Assembly: GCF_005405905.1 (NCBI RefSeq) | Contig: NZ_BJHU01000016.1 | Span: 62,001 to 126,000, forward strand | Length of the DNA: 64,000 bases | Reading direction: 5' to 3' | Origin: Acidovorax sp. NB1 | GTDB taxonomy: Bacteria > Pseudomonadota > Gammaproteobacteria > Burkholderiales > Burkholderiaceae_C | Part shown: one piece after another, positions 27,781 to 35,665 of the stretch | Layout of the letters: each line of letters starts with the position of its first letter | How positions within the stretch are numbered: position 1 is the stretch's first letter | The notes under the pieces: model-generated | The model's input: the letters and a program-made list of their open reading frames with translations, nothing else | What the model was told of the DNA's origin: nothing | Database searches by the model: none | Made by a program: the position numbers and the translations under genes

Positions 27781-29241
27781 ATGAGCGAACCGAAAGAACT
27801 ATCCCCCTCGTTTGAACCCGTGGCGCAGGATGCCACCGACCTGCCCGAGGGCTGGCTGCAGGTGCAGTCCATGGACCTTGACGCCCAGGGCGTTGCCCGT
27901 AAGCCCGACGGCAAGGTCGTCTTCATCGATGGCGCCCTCACGTCCGAGCTGGTCACTGCCAACACCCACCGCAAGAAGAACAACTGGGAGCAGGCCAGCC
28001 TGGTGGCCATCCACCGCGAGTCGTCGCAGCGCGTGCGCCCTGGCTGCCAGCACTTTGGCCTGCATGCAGGGGCCTGCGGAGGCTGCAAGATGCAGCACTT
28101 GCACGTGAGTGCGCAGGTGGCCGTCAAGCAGCGTGTGCTGGAGGACAACCTCTGGCACCTGGGCAAGGTCAAGGCCGAGACCGTGATGCGCCCCATTGAA
28201 GGGCCCGCCTGGGGCTACCGCTTCCGTGCCCGCCTGGCTGTGCGCCATGTGATCAAGAAGGGCCAGGTGCTGGTGGGCTTTCATGAGCGCAAGAGCCGCT
28301 ACATCGCCGACATGCAGACCTGCAAGATACTGCCCCCGCATGTGGACGCGATGCTGATGCCGCTGCGTGCGCTGATCGCCAGCATGGACGCGCGCGACAC
28401 CTGCCCGCAGATCGAACTGGCCTGTGGCGACAGCGTGACCGCCATGGTGCTGCGCCATCTGGAGTCGCTCTCCGCAGACGACATCGTCCGGCTGCGTGCC
28501 TTTGGCGCGGAGCATGGCGTGCAGTGGTGGCTGCAGCCCAAGGGTCCCGACACGGTGAAGCTGCTGGACGAAGTTGGCGAGCAGCTGTCGTATGCGCTGC
28601 CGGACTTTGGCATCACCATGCCCTTCAAGCCCACGGACTTCACCCAGGTGAACCCGCACATCAACCAGGTGCTGGTGACCCGGGCGCTGCGCCTGCTGGA
28701 TGTGAAGCCGCACGAGCGCGTGATCGACTGGTTCTGCGGCCTGGGCAACTTCACGCTGCCGCTGGCCACGCAGGCCCGCGAGGTGCTGGGCATCGAGGGC
28801 AGTGAGGCCCTGGTGGCCCGTTCGCGCGAAAACTATGCATTGAATCAGGCCCTTGCGCGCGACCAGAAAGTGCTGGCAGCTACTGATTTTGTAGCGCGCA
28901 ACCTGTTTGAGATGACCCCCGAAATGCTGGTGGCCGATGGCACTGCCGACAAGTGGCTGGTGGACCCGCCGCGCGAAGGCGCGTTTGCGCTGGCCAAGGC
29001 GCTGGCCGACATCGAACAGGCCCGCATCGGTGCCGAGGGCGCTGGCCCGTTGCCCGCCGGGGCTGAGGGCTGGACGCCCCCGAAGCGCATCGTGTACGTG
29101 AGCTGCAACCCCGCCACCCTGGCGCGGGATGCAGGCCTGCTGGTGCACCTGGCAGGCTACAAATGCACAGCGGCGGGCATGGTCAACATGTTCCCGCACA
29201 CTGCGCACGTTGAGAGCATGGCGGTGTTCGAGCGGGTGTAG
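27781..29241 (+). CDS. rlmD: 23S rRNA (uracil(1939)-C(5))-methyltransferase RlmD
   Basis: RlmD (RumA family) methylates U1939 of 23S rRNA using SAM. The 486-residue product has an N-terminal TRAM-like part and a Cys cluster for a 4Fe-4S centre ([27 protein letters not shown]). The Rossmann SAM site is [16 protein letters not shown]. Later blocks are VDPPREG and the catalytic [14 protein letters not shown] repeat-like AT-rich patch (28834-28895) codes for a surface segment, [20 protein letters not shown], between the SAM-binding core strands. Confidence 0.92.
   Translation: MSEPKELSPSFEPVAQDATDLPEGWLQVQSMDLDAQGVARKPDGKVVFIDGALTSELVTANTHRKKNNWEQASLVAIHRESSQRVRPGCQHFGLHAGACGGCKMQHLHVSAQVAVKQRVLEDNLWHLGKVKAETVMRPIEGPAWGYRFRARLAVRHVIKKGQVLVGFHERKSRYIADMQTCKILPPHVDAMLMPLRALIASMDARDTCPQIELACGDSVTAMVLRHLESLSADDIVRLRAFGAEHGVQWWLQPKGPDTVKLLDEVGEQLSYALPDFGITMPFKPTDFTQVNPHINQVLVTRALRLLDVKPHERVIDWFCGLGNFTLPLATQAREVLGIEGSEALVARSRENYALNQALARDQKVLAATDFVARNLFEMTPEMLVADGTADKWLVDPPREGAFALAKALADIEQARIGAEGAGPLPAGAEGWTPPKRIVYVSCNPATLARDAGLLVHLAGYKCTAAGMVNMFPHTAHVESMAVFERV
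28834..28895 (-). repeat. Dispersed AT-rich repeat, copy 4, inside rlmD
   Basis: On the minus strand the patch reads CTACAAAATCAGTAGCTGCC, AGCACTTTCTGGTCGCGCG and CAAGGGCCTGATTCAATGCA. It shares the order TAGCTGC, GC-CTT, GGCG, GGGCCTGATT with the copy at 63096-63160. Frame stays open. Confidence 0.45.
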
Positions 29242-29341
29242 AGGAGGGGCAATGCTGCCGGGGCGTGTGGCCCTGGCGTGCATGCCAGCCGAAAGACTCG
29301 GAGACGAGAGGCGGGGCCTTGCCCCTGGCGAGCCAGACCGC

Positions 29342-29722
29342 TCAGCTGCGGCTGCGGCTGGACGCGGGGTCGCGGGTTTCTGTTTCGATCTCGGTGTTGC
29401 TGCTGCCCTTGCGCGGCTCGGGCTTCTCGGCCTTGGTCAATACCGAGGGCGTGCCCTCGATCTTGTTCTCGCGCATGTAGGCGTCCATCTCTTTCCACCC
29501 CGCAAACACCGAGGCCTTGGCGGCCTTGGGGTTCAGGGTGTAGCAGTCTTCCAGTCCACGCAGCGCGTGGCGGCAGGCTCCGCCAATGGCCTTGGCCTCG
29601 GCGTCGCGTTGCGCAACGCGAGGGTCAGGGCCCAGGCCGGGGATCTTGTCGCAGCCAGCAAGCAGCAGAAGGCCCGCCAGAACCGTCAGGCGTATCGCGG
29701 TGGAGGGGCTTTGTGGATACAT
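29342..29722 (-). CDS. Putative lipoprotein of unknown function
   Basis: A 126-residue product with a lipobox signal peptide (IRLTVLAGLLLLAGC, Cys24). The mature region contains two further Cys (GGACRHALRGLEDCYTLNP) that could pair, then a charged, disordered C-terminus rich in Lys, Glu and Ser. Nothing in the mature part was recognised. It is convergent with rlmD. Confidence 0.7.
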   Translation of the reverse strand: MYPQSPSTAIRLTVLAGLLLLAGCDKIPGLGPDPRVAQRDAEAKAIGGACRHALRGLEDCYTLNPKAAKASVFAGWKEMDAYMRENKIEGTPSVLTKAEKPEPRKGSSNTEIETETRDPASSRSRS

Positions 29723-29782
29723 GTACTTGCATTATCGGCACACTGGCCGCGCTATTGAGGCCTGATCCGGGTGCGCGGTCCA

Positions 29783-29805
29783 CAAAAAAGGCTCCCGAGG
29801 GAGCC
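29783..29805 (-). terminator. Terminator of the BI-1 family gene
   Basis: On the minus strand GGCTCCC / GGGAGCC forms a 7-bp stem with a 2-nt loop, extended by A-T pairs, followed by TTTTTT. It lies 30 bp beyond the stop of the gene at 29835-30533. Confidence 0.85.
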
Positions 29806-29834
29806 TTTTGGTGGTGGTCAAGGGAACGGCGGGG

Positions 29835-30533
29835 TTATTCGCGCTCGCCGCCCATGATGCCCAGCAGGGCCAGCAGGCTCTGGAACACGTTGAAGATGTC
29901 CAGGTACAGGGCCAGCGTGGCGCTGATGTAGTTGGTTTCGCCACCGTCCAGGATCTGCTTCAGGTCATACAGCATATAGGCGCTAAAGATGCCGATGGCC
30001 AGCATCGAGATCACCATCATGCCCACGGTGGAACCCACGAACACATTGATGATGCCGCCCACCATGAGCACCAGCGCGCCCACCATCAGCCACTTGCCCA
30101 TGCCCGACAGGTCGCGCTTGATCACGCTGGCCAGGCTGGCCATCACGAAGAACACACCGGCGGTGCCGGCAAACGCCGTCATGATCAGGTCGGTGCCGTT
30201 CTTGAAGCCCAGCACCATGCCGATCAGGCGCGAGAGCATCAGGCCCATGAAGAACGTGAAGGCCAGCAGCACGGGCACACCGGCCGCCGAGCGCTTGGTC
30301 TTTTCGATCGCGAACATGAAGGCGAACGCGCCGCCCAGGAACACGATCAGGCCCACGCCGCCGCGCAGCGACTGGGTGATGCCAGTGGCCACACCGATCC
30401 AGGCGCCCAGCACCGTGGGGATCATGCTCAGGGCCAGCAGCCAGTAGGTATTGCGCAGCACCTTGTGGCGCTCTTCCTGCGAGATGCCATAGCCCGCAGA
30501 GTGGCCCAGGGTGGTGACTTGGTCGTTCATCAT
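29835..30533 (-). CDS. Bax inhibitor-1 (YccA/YbhL) family membrane protein
   Basis: A 232-residue inner-membrane protein with seven hydrophobic helices, starting MMNDQVTTLGHSAGYGISQE at ATG 30533 with AAGGAGA upstream. The C-terminal segment IFSAYMLYDLKQILDGGETN carries the conserved Asp expected in BI-1 proteins. E. coli YccA interacts with FtsH; YbhL-type members may conduct calcium or protons. Monocistronic, with its own terminator. Confidence 0.9.
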   Translation of the reverse strand: MMNDQVTTLGHSAGYGISQEERHKVLRNTYWLLALSMIPTVLGAWIGVATGITQSLRGGVGLIVFLGGAFAFMFAIEKTKRSAAGVPVLLAFTFFMGLMLSRLIGMVLGFKNGTDLIMTAFAGTAGVFFVMASLASVIKRDLSGMGKWLMVGALVLMVGGIINVFVGSTVGMMVISMLAIGIFSAYMLYDLKQILDGGETNYISATLALYLDIFNVFQSLLALLGIMGGERE

Positions 30534-30771
30534 CTTGTGTCTCTCCTTGTTGGCCTGCACAGCGCAGACGCCCCAAATTTTAGGCGTTGGTGGTTTTTGG
30601 CCGCCCAATAACCGCATCCGGTCACCTACTTTTGGTAAGGGTACTTTCACCCTGCGTGGGGGTGAGCGCGCCCCGTGATGCCGCTATGCTTGCGGCTTCC
30701 TCGGTCCGGGCGCTCCAACAGGGCGGCCCGCGCGATCTTTCTCCTTCCTTCTCCTATCCGGACACCTCGCC

Positions 30772-31179
30772 ATGAAAACCAAGCATGAACTCGAACTGGC
30801 CGACGTCAAGGCCGTTGCCGCCGCTGCCGAAGCCGAGGCCCTCAAGAACAACTGGGCCGTGACCATCGCCATCGTGGACGACGGCGGCCACCTGCTGTGG
30901 CTGCAGCGCCTGGACGGCGCCGCTGCCGTGTCCTCGCACATTGCCCCCTCCAAGGCCCGCACGGCCGCGCTGGGCCGCCGCGAGAGCAAGGTGTACGAAG
31001 ATGTCATCAACGGTGGCCGCACCTCGTTCCTGAGCGCGCCCACCATCGACGGCCTGCTTGAAGGCGGCGTGCCGATCATGAAGGACGGCCAATGTCTGGG
31101 TGCCGTGGGCGTGAGCGGCGTAAAGTCCACCGAAGACGCGCAGATCGCCCGCGCAGGGATTGCGGCCCTGGGCCTGTAA
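30772..31179 (+). CDS. GlcG/HbpS family (DUF336) protein
   Basis: A 135-residue single-domain protein (ADVKAVAAAAEAEALKNNWA, TIAIVDDGGHLLWLQRLDGA, GGVPIMKDGQCLGAVGVSG). Family members include GlcG of the glycolate locus and the haem-binding HbpS; both roles are possible and neither is proven here. No signal peptide. Transcribed alone, ending at the terminator at 31268. Confidence 0.85.
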   Translation: MKTKHELELADVKAVAAAAEAEALKNNWAVTIAIVDDGGHLLWLQRLDGAAAVSSHIAPSKARTAALGRRESKVYEDVINGGRTSFLSAPTIDGLLEGGVPIMKDGQCLGAVGVSGVKSTEDAQIARAGIAALGL

Positions 31180-31502
31180 GGACTGGACTGCACGCGTGGA
31201 TGGGCCGTGTGGCGTCATCCTGAAGCGGGGGGCGTCACAGACCTGCACTTCGCGTCACGCATAAAAAAACCGGCTGAAGAGCCGGTTTTTTTATGGTGCC
31301 TTCGCTGCATGTTCTGACAGCGGTGACCGAGAGATCGGTGGAGAAAAAAAGCCTGGCTACGCGGGCGAACCCGTTGGCTGGCAAAAACGACCCTTGCGAG
31401 CTTGTTGCAAGCCCGGGAGTCGCCCCACGATGAAACTGTTGGGGGCCTGGCAGCAGCCTGAATGTGCTGCCGAGGGGGAGGAGGGGAGCAGGGCGGCTGC
31501 GC
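31180..31502. other. Gene-free interval between the GlcG-type gene and hemP
   Basis: 323 bp. It contains the bidirectional terminator described separately; the rest shows no credible coding region, promoter or repeat. Confidence 0.6.
31268..31293. terminator. Bidirectional terminator
   Basis: CCGGCT (31270-31275) and AGCCGG (31280-31285) with loop GAAG, flanked by A and T runs on both sides. Serves the GlcG-type gene on the plus strand and can also stop minus-strand transcripts from hemP. Confidence 0.85.
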
Positions 31503-31724
31503 TTATTTGGTCAGGATCAGCTTGCCCAGCTTGGTGGCCTGCAGGCGGTACACCGAGCCGTTGTGGCTGATCGCCACGGCTTTCTGGCCCTGCAGCAAGG
31601 CGCTGCTGTCCACGGCGGCCGACACGGCTTCGGCGCTCTGGGCGCCTTCGCCAGGGGCGAGCGAGGCCGCCTTGTCGGAGGCGACAGAGCGCAGGAGCGA
31701 GGCGGCGGTCATGGTGGCTTGCAT
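31503..31724 (-). CDS. hemP: Haemin uptake protein HemP
   Basis: HemP is a small iron-regulated protein. The C-terminus VAISHNGSVYRLQATKLGKLILTK contains the conserved Y-RL-T--GKLILTK end of the family. The start at 31724 (73 residues) has an AGGAA upstream and leaves room for the promoter. Two upstream ATGs (31745, 31790) would place the Fur box next to or inside the gene. HemP homologues in Burkholderia activate haem receptor genes; no haem receptor or hmu operon is seen nearby, so the target lies elsewhere. Confidence 0.8.
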   Translation of the reverse strand: MQATMTAASLLRSVASDKAASLAPGEGAQSAEAVSAAVDSSALLQGQKAVAISHNGSVYRLQATKLGKLILTK

Positions 31725-31758
31725 GGAGGTTTTTTCCTGTGTCATTGCATTGCGTTTT

Positions 31759-31790
31759 GCTAATGATAACGATTCGCAATTACGAGTCAA
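31759..31790 (-). promoter_or_regulatory. hemP promoter with Fur box
   Basis: Minus strand: TTGACT (31790-31785), 16-bp spacer, TATCAT (31768-31763). The 19-bp segment 31759-31777, GCGAATCGTTATCATTAGC on the minus strand, matches the classical Fur consensus at about 13 of 19 positions and covers the -10. Confidence 0.7.
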
Positions 31791-31927
31791 GCGAATTGCA
31801 TGTTTCTTTTTGTTCTTTTTTCCCGGCGGTCAGCACGTGAGAAATTGAACGGTGGCATGCCCTGGTGTTGATCCGCCTTGCGCCTGGCTTGTAGGGCCGG
31901 ACAAGGCCCGGCGATGTGGCGGCCCAC

Positions 31928-31958
31928 AAAAAAGCCCGGCAAGCAAGGCTGGCCGGGC
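31928..31958 (-). terminator. Terminator of the bfd-tonB-exbBD operon
   Basis: On the minus strand GCCCGGC / GCCGGGC with an 11-nt loop, followed by TTTTTT, 28 bp beyond the exbD stop. Confidence 0.85.
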
Positions 31959-31985
31959 GGGGGCAACAAACCCTTTGGGGGGCTG

Positions 31986-32393
31986 TTACTGCGGGTCGGT
32001 CACAAACCCGATCTTGCGCACCCCGGCGCGCTGCGCAGCGGCCATGGCCTGGGCCACGTATTCGTAGCGCACGCTCTTGTCGCCCCGGATGTGCAGGTCG
32101 GGCTGGGGCTCCTTGGCGGCCTCGGCCTGCAGGCGGGGGAAGAGTTCTTCTTCCGTCACCTGCGATTCGTTCCAGTAGAACTTGCCATCGGCCGCCACCG
32201 ACAGGCGCACGGTTTCCGGCTTGACGTTTTCGGGCTGGTTCGTGGCCCGGGGCAGGTCTACGTTGACCGAGTGTTTCATCACCGGCACGGTGATGATGAA
32301 GATGATGAGCAGCACCAGCATGACGTCCACCAGGGGCGTCATGTTGATCTCGTTCATCACATCATCGGCATCGTCTTGCGTTCCGAAAGCCAT
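31986..32393 (-). CDS. exbD: Biopolymer transport protein ExbD
   Basis: Stator component of the TonB energy-transducing complex. In the 135-residue product a single N-terminal membrane helix follows MNEINMTPLVDVMLVLLIIF, in which the Asp of VDVML is the conserved proton-carrying residue. The rest is periplasmic. It starts 3 bp after exbB and ends the operon bfd-tonB-exbB-exbD. Confidence 0.93.
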   Translation of the reverse strand: MAFGTQDDADDVMNEINMTPLVDVMLVLLIIFIITVPVMKHSVNVDLPRATNQPENVKPETVRLSVAADGKFYWNESQVTEEELFPRLQAEAAKEPQPDLHIRGDKSVRYEYVAQAMAAAQRAGVRKIGFVTDPQ

Positions 32394-32396
32394 GGC

Positions 32397-33116
32397 TTAG
32401 TTGCCTTTCTTGATGGGCAGGACCTTGCCCTGTTCGCCACTGGCAGACACGCGGGCACCGGTCACGAAGTAGGCATGCAAGTCGTGCGCAAAGCTGTTGA
32501 GGCCGCCCAGGATGGATTTATTGCCACGCACCAGCGCGTTGTAGCCCAGCACGGCGGGGATGGCCACGGCCAGGCCCAGGGCGGTCATGATCAGCGCTTC
32601 GCCGATGGGGCCGGCCACCTTGTCGATGGTGGACTGGCCCGAGGTGCCGATGGCCACCAGCGCATGGTAGATGCCCCACACGGTGCCAAACAGGCCGATG
32701 AACGGGGCGGTAGAGCCCACCGAGGCCAGGATGGCCAGGCCCGATTGCAGGCGGGCGGTGAATTCGTCGATGCAGTTGCGCAGGCAGCGTGTGACCCAGT
32801 CGCTCACGTCCAGGCTGTCGTGCAGGTGGGCCTTGGTGTTGCGGTGGTGGGCGGTGGCTTCACGGCCTTCCAGCGCCAGGTGGCGGAAGGGGTTGGTGGG
32901 GTCGGCGCCCAGCTTGGTCAGGCCGGCGGCAAAGTCCTCGCTGTGCCAGAAATCTTGTGCGGCGCGGGTGTGCTTCTTGAACTTGATGATGTCCAGCGCC
33001 TTGATGAGGATGACAACCCACGAGGCCAGTGACATGGCCAGCAGGATGATGGCGACGGCGCGGGTGACGAAGTCGCCCTGGATCCATACGTTGGCGATGC
33101 CGAATTGCGATTCCAT
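32397..33116 (-). CDS. exbB: Biopolymer transport protein ExbB (MotA/TolQ/ExbB family)
   Basis: Pentameric proton channel that drives TonB with ExbD. The start at 33116 (MESQFGIANVWIQGDFVTRA) follows GGGAG; the upstream extension of the frame is a shadow. In the 239-residue product the first membrane helix is near residues 15-38 (AVAIILLAMSLASWVVILIK), and helices 2 and 3 are in LAILASVGSTAPFIGLFGTVWG and ALIMTALGLAVAIPAVLGYNA. Confidence 0.93.
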   Translation of the reverse strand: MESQFGIANVWIQGDFVTRAVAIILLAMSLASWVVILIKALDIIKFKKHTRAAQDFWHSEDFAAGLTKLGADPTNPFRHLALEGREATAHHRNTKAHLHDSLDVSDWVTRCLRNCIDEFTARLQSGLAILASVGSTAPFIGLFGTVWGIYHALVAIGTSGQSTIDKVAGPIGEALIMTALGLAVAIPAVLGYNALVRGNKSILGGLNSFAHDLHAYFVTGARVSASGEQGKVLPIKKGN

Positions 33117-33159
33117 GAAAAAACTCCCTGAAGCGGTGATCTGAAACTGTGAACTGTGG

Positions 33160-33846
33160 TTATTCGAGAACGAAGTTGACCGGGACCAGGTTCCACATGG
33201 TCTCGACCACTCCGTTGCGTTTGCCGGGCACGAAGCGCCAGCGCATGACGGCCTCCTGGGCCTGGCGGTCCAGGCGCTCAAAGCCGCTGGACTTGTTGAC
33301 TTCCACCTTCTGCGGCGTGCCGTCGGTGCCGATCAGCACCCGCAGCACCACCTTGCCTTGCTCGCCCATGCGTTTGCTGATGGCGGGGTAGCTGGGCTTG
33401 GGGTTGTTCAGGTAAGCGGCGTCGCTGGAAGGCAGCTCGATCTTGGGCGGCGCAGGCGGTGCCGGTGGGGCGGGCGGCGCCGGGGGTGCAACAGGCGCCT
33501 CGATGGGAGGTGCGGGTGGCTGGGGCGTGGTGATGCCCGTGGGGGCATTGGGCGCCGGTGTCGGGTCGGCAATGGCCACAGGCATGGGGGCCGGGCGCGG
33601 CGCGACCTTGGGGGCCGGGCGGGGCGGTGGTGGCGGCGCCGGGGGCGGCGGTGTGACCTTGGGGGGGGCGGGCGGGGCGATGAACTCGCTCAGTAGCTCG
33701 GCGGGCACGATGACCTCGGCCGCGCGGCGCAGCAGGCCGGACTGCAGGGCCCAGATGCCTGCCACGTGCAGGGCAATCACGGAGCCCACGATCACGGTGT
33801 TGCGGCTGACACCCCCGGGAGTGGCAAAACGATCAGGGTGAGACAT
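33160..33846 (-). CDS. tonB: Energy transducer TonB
   Basis: A 228-residue protein. An N-terminal membrane anchor (TVIVGSVIALHVAGIWAL) is followed by a long Pro-rich spacer with PPAPPAPPAPPAPPK repeats (about residues 55-140). The C-terminal TonB domain contains AYLNNPKPSYPAISKRMGEQ and KSSGFERLDRQAQEAVMRWRF. It supplies proton-motive energy to outer-membrane receptors such as the one at 36429-38678. The start codon touches a dispersed repeat copy. Confidence 0.93.
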   Translation of the reverse strand: MSHPDRFATPGGVSRNTVIVGSVIALHVAGIWALQSGLLRRAAEVIVPAELLSEFIAPPAPPKVTPPPPAPPPPPRPAPKVAPRPAPMPVAIADPTPAPNAPTGITTPQPPAPPIEAPVAPPAPPAPPAPPAPPKIELPSSDAAYLNNPKPSYPAISKRMGEQGKVVLRVLIGTDGTPQKVEVNKSSGFERLDRQAQEAVMRWRFVPGKRNGVVETMWNLVPVNFVLE

Positions 33847-33897
33847 AAAAATGATAGCAACCAGCGCTTGTGTATCAGGCGCCAGGGGCTTAAAAGA
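33846..33897 (+). repeat. Dispersed AT-rich repeat, copy 5, between bfd and tonB
   Basis: AAAATGATAGCAACCAGCGC, TTGTGTATCAGGCGCCAG and GGGCTTAAAAG. It fills the bfd-tonB gap, so the tonB 5' region of the operon mRNA contains this element. Confidence 0.6.
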
Positions 33898-33903
33898 CCG
33901 ATG

Positions 33904-33978
33904 TTACTTGCGGAAGATCCACCAGGCAGAGCCTGCCACGAGGATCAGGCTGCCAGCGAGTGTTGAGAGGAGTTCCAT
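33904..33978 (-). CDS. Candidate 24-residue membrane peptide overlapping bfd
   Basis: An ATG-started frame of 24 codons begins MELLSTLAGSLILVAGSA and ends WWIFRK: an almost uninterrupted hydrophobic helix with a basic tail, as in single-helix small proteins. TGGAAAG lies 9 nt upstream. It overlaps the 3' end of bfd by 34 nt in another frame, within the iron-regulated operon. Could be a chance frame; conservation is the deciding test. Confidence 0.35.
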   Translation of the reverse strand: MELLSTLAGSLILVAGSAWWIFRK

Positions 33979-34217
33979 GACTTGCTTTCCAGGATGGAGC
34001 TGGCAAGCTGGATCGGCTGCGGTGCCACGTCATTGTGCAGGGCGGCCACAGGATTCGAAACACTGCACTGCGCCACCACGTCGCGGGCGCAGCTTTCGCA
34101 GCAACCGCATTGGGTGGCCACGCCCAACTCGAACTGGATTTCGTCAAAGCTCATGCCAGCACGCGCATGGCGGGCAATCTCACGGTCGGAAACCCGGCGG
34201 CAAACACAGACGATCAT
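33945..34217 (-). CDS. bfd: Bacterioferritin-associated ferredoxin
   Basis: A 2Fe-2S protein that reduces bacterioferritin iron for release. In the 90-residue product the ligand Cys pairs are Cys4-x-Cys6 (MIVCVCRRVSDREI) and Cys37-x-x-Cys40 (QCGCCESC), in the family spacing. The C-terminus past about residue 65 is a low-conservation tail. First gene of the Fur-controlled bfd-tonB-exbB-exbD operon. No Shine-Dalgarno sequence is evident. Confidence 0.9.
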   Translation of the reverse strand: MIVCVCRRVSDREIARHARAGMSFDEIQFELGVATQCGCCESCARDVVAQCSVSNPVAALHNDVAPQPIQLASSILESKSWNSSQHSLAA

Positions 34218-34258
34218 GGGGAGCAGGCAGTGTGGCTGGCTGTTGAAGGGGTGACGAG

Positions 34259-34288
34259 ATTATAAATACGAATCTATCGCATTTGCAA
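34259..34288 (-). promoter_or_regulatory. Promoter with Fur box upstream of bfd
   Basis: Minus strand: TTGCAA (34288-34283), 18-bp spacer, TATAAT (34264-34259). A 21-bp near-palindrome with arms AAATGCGA and TCGTATTT (34264-34284) occupies the spacer. These arms match the betaproteobacterial Fur box form AAATGCGA...TCGCATTT in 15 of 16 arm positions. Confidence 0.8.
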
Positions 34289-34393
34289 TAAATCATTCCT
34301 GCCGACAGGGGCAAGGCTTTGATCGGCGTCAACACCTGTCCCGGCCATGGTCGCTGGCCATGGTTTTTGGCCATCCTCGGCCATCGCCAGGCA

Positions 34394-35539
34394 TCACGCG
34401 CCGGGGCGCAACGCCTGGGTCTCTGTGGCGTCCAGCAGCGCAGGGCGGGCGTCAGCCAGTGTGGCGCAGCCGGTGAGGGCCATGGCAACCTCCAGCTCGT
34501 CACGCAGCACGCGCAGCACATGGGCCACGCCTGCGGCCCCGGCATTGGCCAGGCCCCACACGGCGGGGCGTCCCACCAGCACGGCCGATGCGCCCAGGGC
34601 CATGGCCTTGAGCACATCGGTGCCGCGCCGGATGCCGCCGTCCACCAGCACCGGCAGCGCGCCGCCCACGGCCTGCACCACGCGGGGCAATGCGGTGGCG
34701 GTGGCGGGCGCAGTGTCCAGCGTGCGGCCGCCGTGGTTGGAGACGATCAGGCCCGCCGCGCCCGCTGCCACCGCCTGGCGTGCGTCGGCCGGGTGCAGCA
34801 CACCTTTGAGCAGCACGGGCAGGCGGGTGATGGACCGCAGCCAGGCCACGTCGTCCCAGGTGGGGGCCTGGTGCAGCAGTCCGTCAAACAGCGCGCTCTG
34901 GCTGGGGCGCAGATCGGGTTGTGGAGGCGGGGGCAGGCCTGCGAGGTTGACCGGGCCCACGCCAGGCGGCAGCCGGAAGCCCGCCCGCCGTTCGCGGTCG
35001 CGCACGCCGCTGGCGGGTGCATCCACCGTCAGCACCAGGGCCTCGTAGCCCGCTGCCTCGGCCCGCTGTACCAGCGCCTGGGTAAAGCCCCGGTCGTGCT
35101 GCAGGTAGAGCTGGAACCACAGCGGGCCGCGCCCCGGGTCGGGCTGCACGGCCTCGGCCACGGCTTCGAGCGTCACGCTGGCCTGGGTGCTGAGCACCAC
35201 GCCCGCACCCAGCGCCGCCGCCGCGTAGGCCATGGCCAGTTCGCCATCGGGATGGGCCAGGCGCTGGAAGGCCACCGGCGCCAGCAAGATGGGGTGGGCC
35301 AGCGTGCGGCCCAGCAGCTGTACCCGGGTGTGGCCGCCCGCCAGCGGCCGCAGCACGCGGGGCCACAGGGGTAGGGCGTCCCAGGCGCTGCGGTTGGCGC
35401 ACAGGGTGATTTCATCGCCCGCGCCCCCGCTGAAGTAGGCCCAGGCGTTGTCGTCCAGCTGCTGGTGCGCCTGCAGTTCGTGGTCGGCCAGGTTGGCGAT
35501 CTCGGGGGGCAGCCGGTGGCGGGCGGGGGTGTAGGTCAT
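34394..35539 (-). CDS. FMN-dependent alpha-hydroxy acid oxidase/dehydrogenase
   Basis: A 381-residue TIM-barrel flavoenzyme of the lactate/glycolate/mandelate oxidase family. Visible blocks are NAWAYFSGGAGDEIT, HPILLAPVAFQRLAHPDGE, WFQLYLQHDR, VLTVDAP and the active-site SNHGGRTLD (His near 268). VLVDGGIRRGTDVLKA and GRPAVWGLA bind phosphate. It lies last in a minus-strand run with piuC and a siderophore receptor, but a terminator-like repeat separates it from piuC, so it may have its own promoter. The substrate cannot be deduced. Confidence 0.88.
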   Translation of the reverse strand: MTYTPARHRLPPEIANLADHELQAHQQLDDNAWAYFSGGAGDEITLCANRSAWDALPLWPRVLRPLAGGHTRVQLLGRTLAHPILLAPVAFQRLAHPDGELAMAYAAAALGAGVVLSTQASVTLEAVAEAVQPDPGRGPLWFQLYLQHDRGFTQALVQRAEAAGYEALVLTVDAPASGVRDRERRAGFRLPPGVGPVNLAGLPPPPQPDLRPSQSALFDGLLHQAPTWDDVAWLRSITRLPVLLKGVLHPADARQAVAAGAAGLIVSNHGGRTLDTAPATATALPRVVQAVGGALPVLVDGGIRRGTDVLKAMALGASAVLVGRPAVWGLANAGAAGVAHVLRVLRDELEVAMALTGCATLADARPALLDATETQALRPGA

Positions 35540-35541
35540 AC

Positions 35542-35606
35542 CAATGAAAAAAGCACCTTGCGCGCGTTCAGTATGCGCGAGGTGCTATTGAAATAGGAGT
35601 AAATCT
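35542..35606 (-). terminator. Dispersed repeat copy 6 that also forms a terminator hairpin after piuC
   Basis: On the minus strand AGCACCT (35586-35580) pairs with AGGTGCT (35558-35552), with an inner CGCGC/GCGCG stem and a run of six T residues after it. The flank TACTCCTATTTCAATAGCAC resembles the TAG-ATTGATAGC arm of the repeat family. Acts as terminator of piuC transcripts. Confidence 0.6.
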
Positions 35607-35665
35607 GGCAAGGCAGGGGCCATGGCCTGAAGGAGCCGTGGTGCCTGGGTGCCGGAGGAGGCGGG

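Noticed and set aside
34345-34385. Four GGCCAT units as a possible tandem repeat or CRISPR-like array
   Set aside because: Units are 6 bp with irregular spacing; chance in a GC-rich region.
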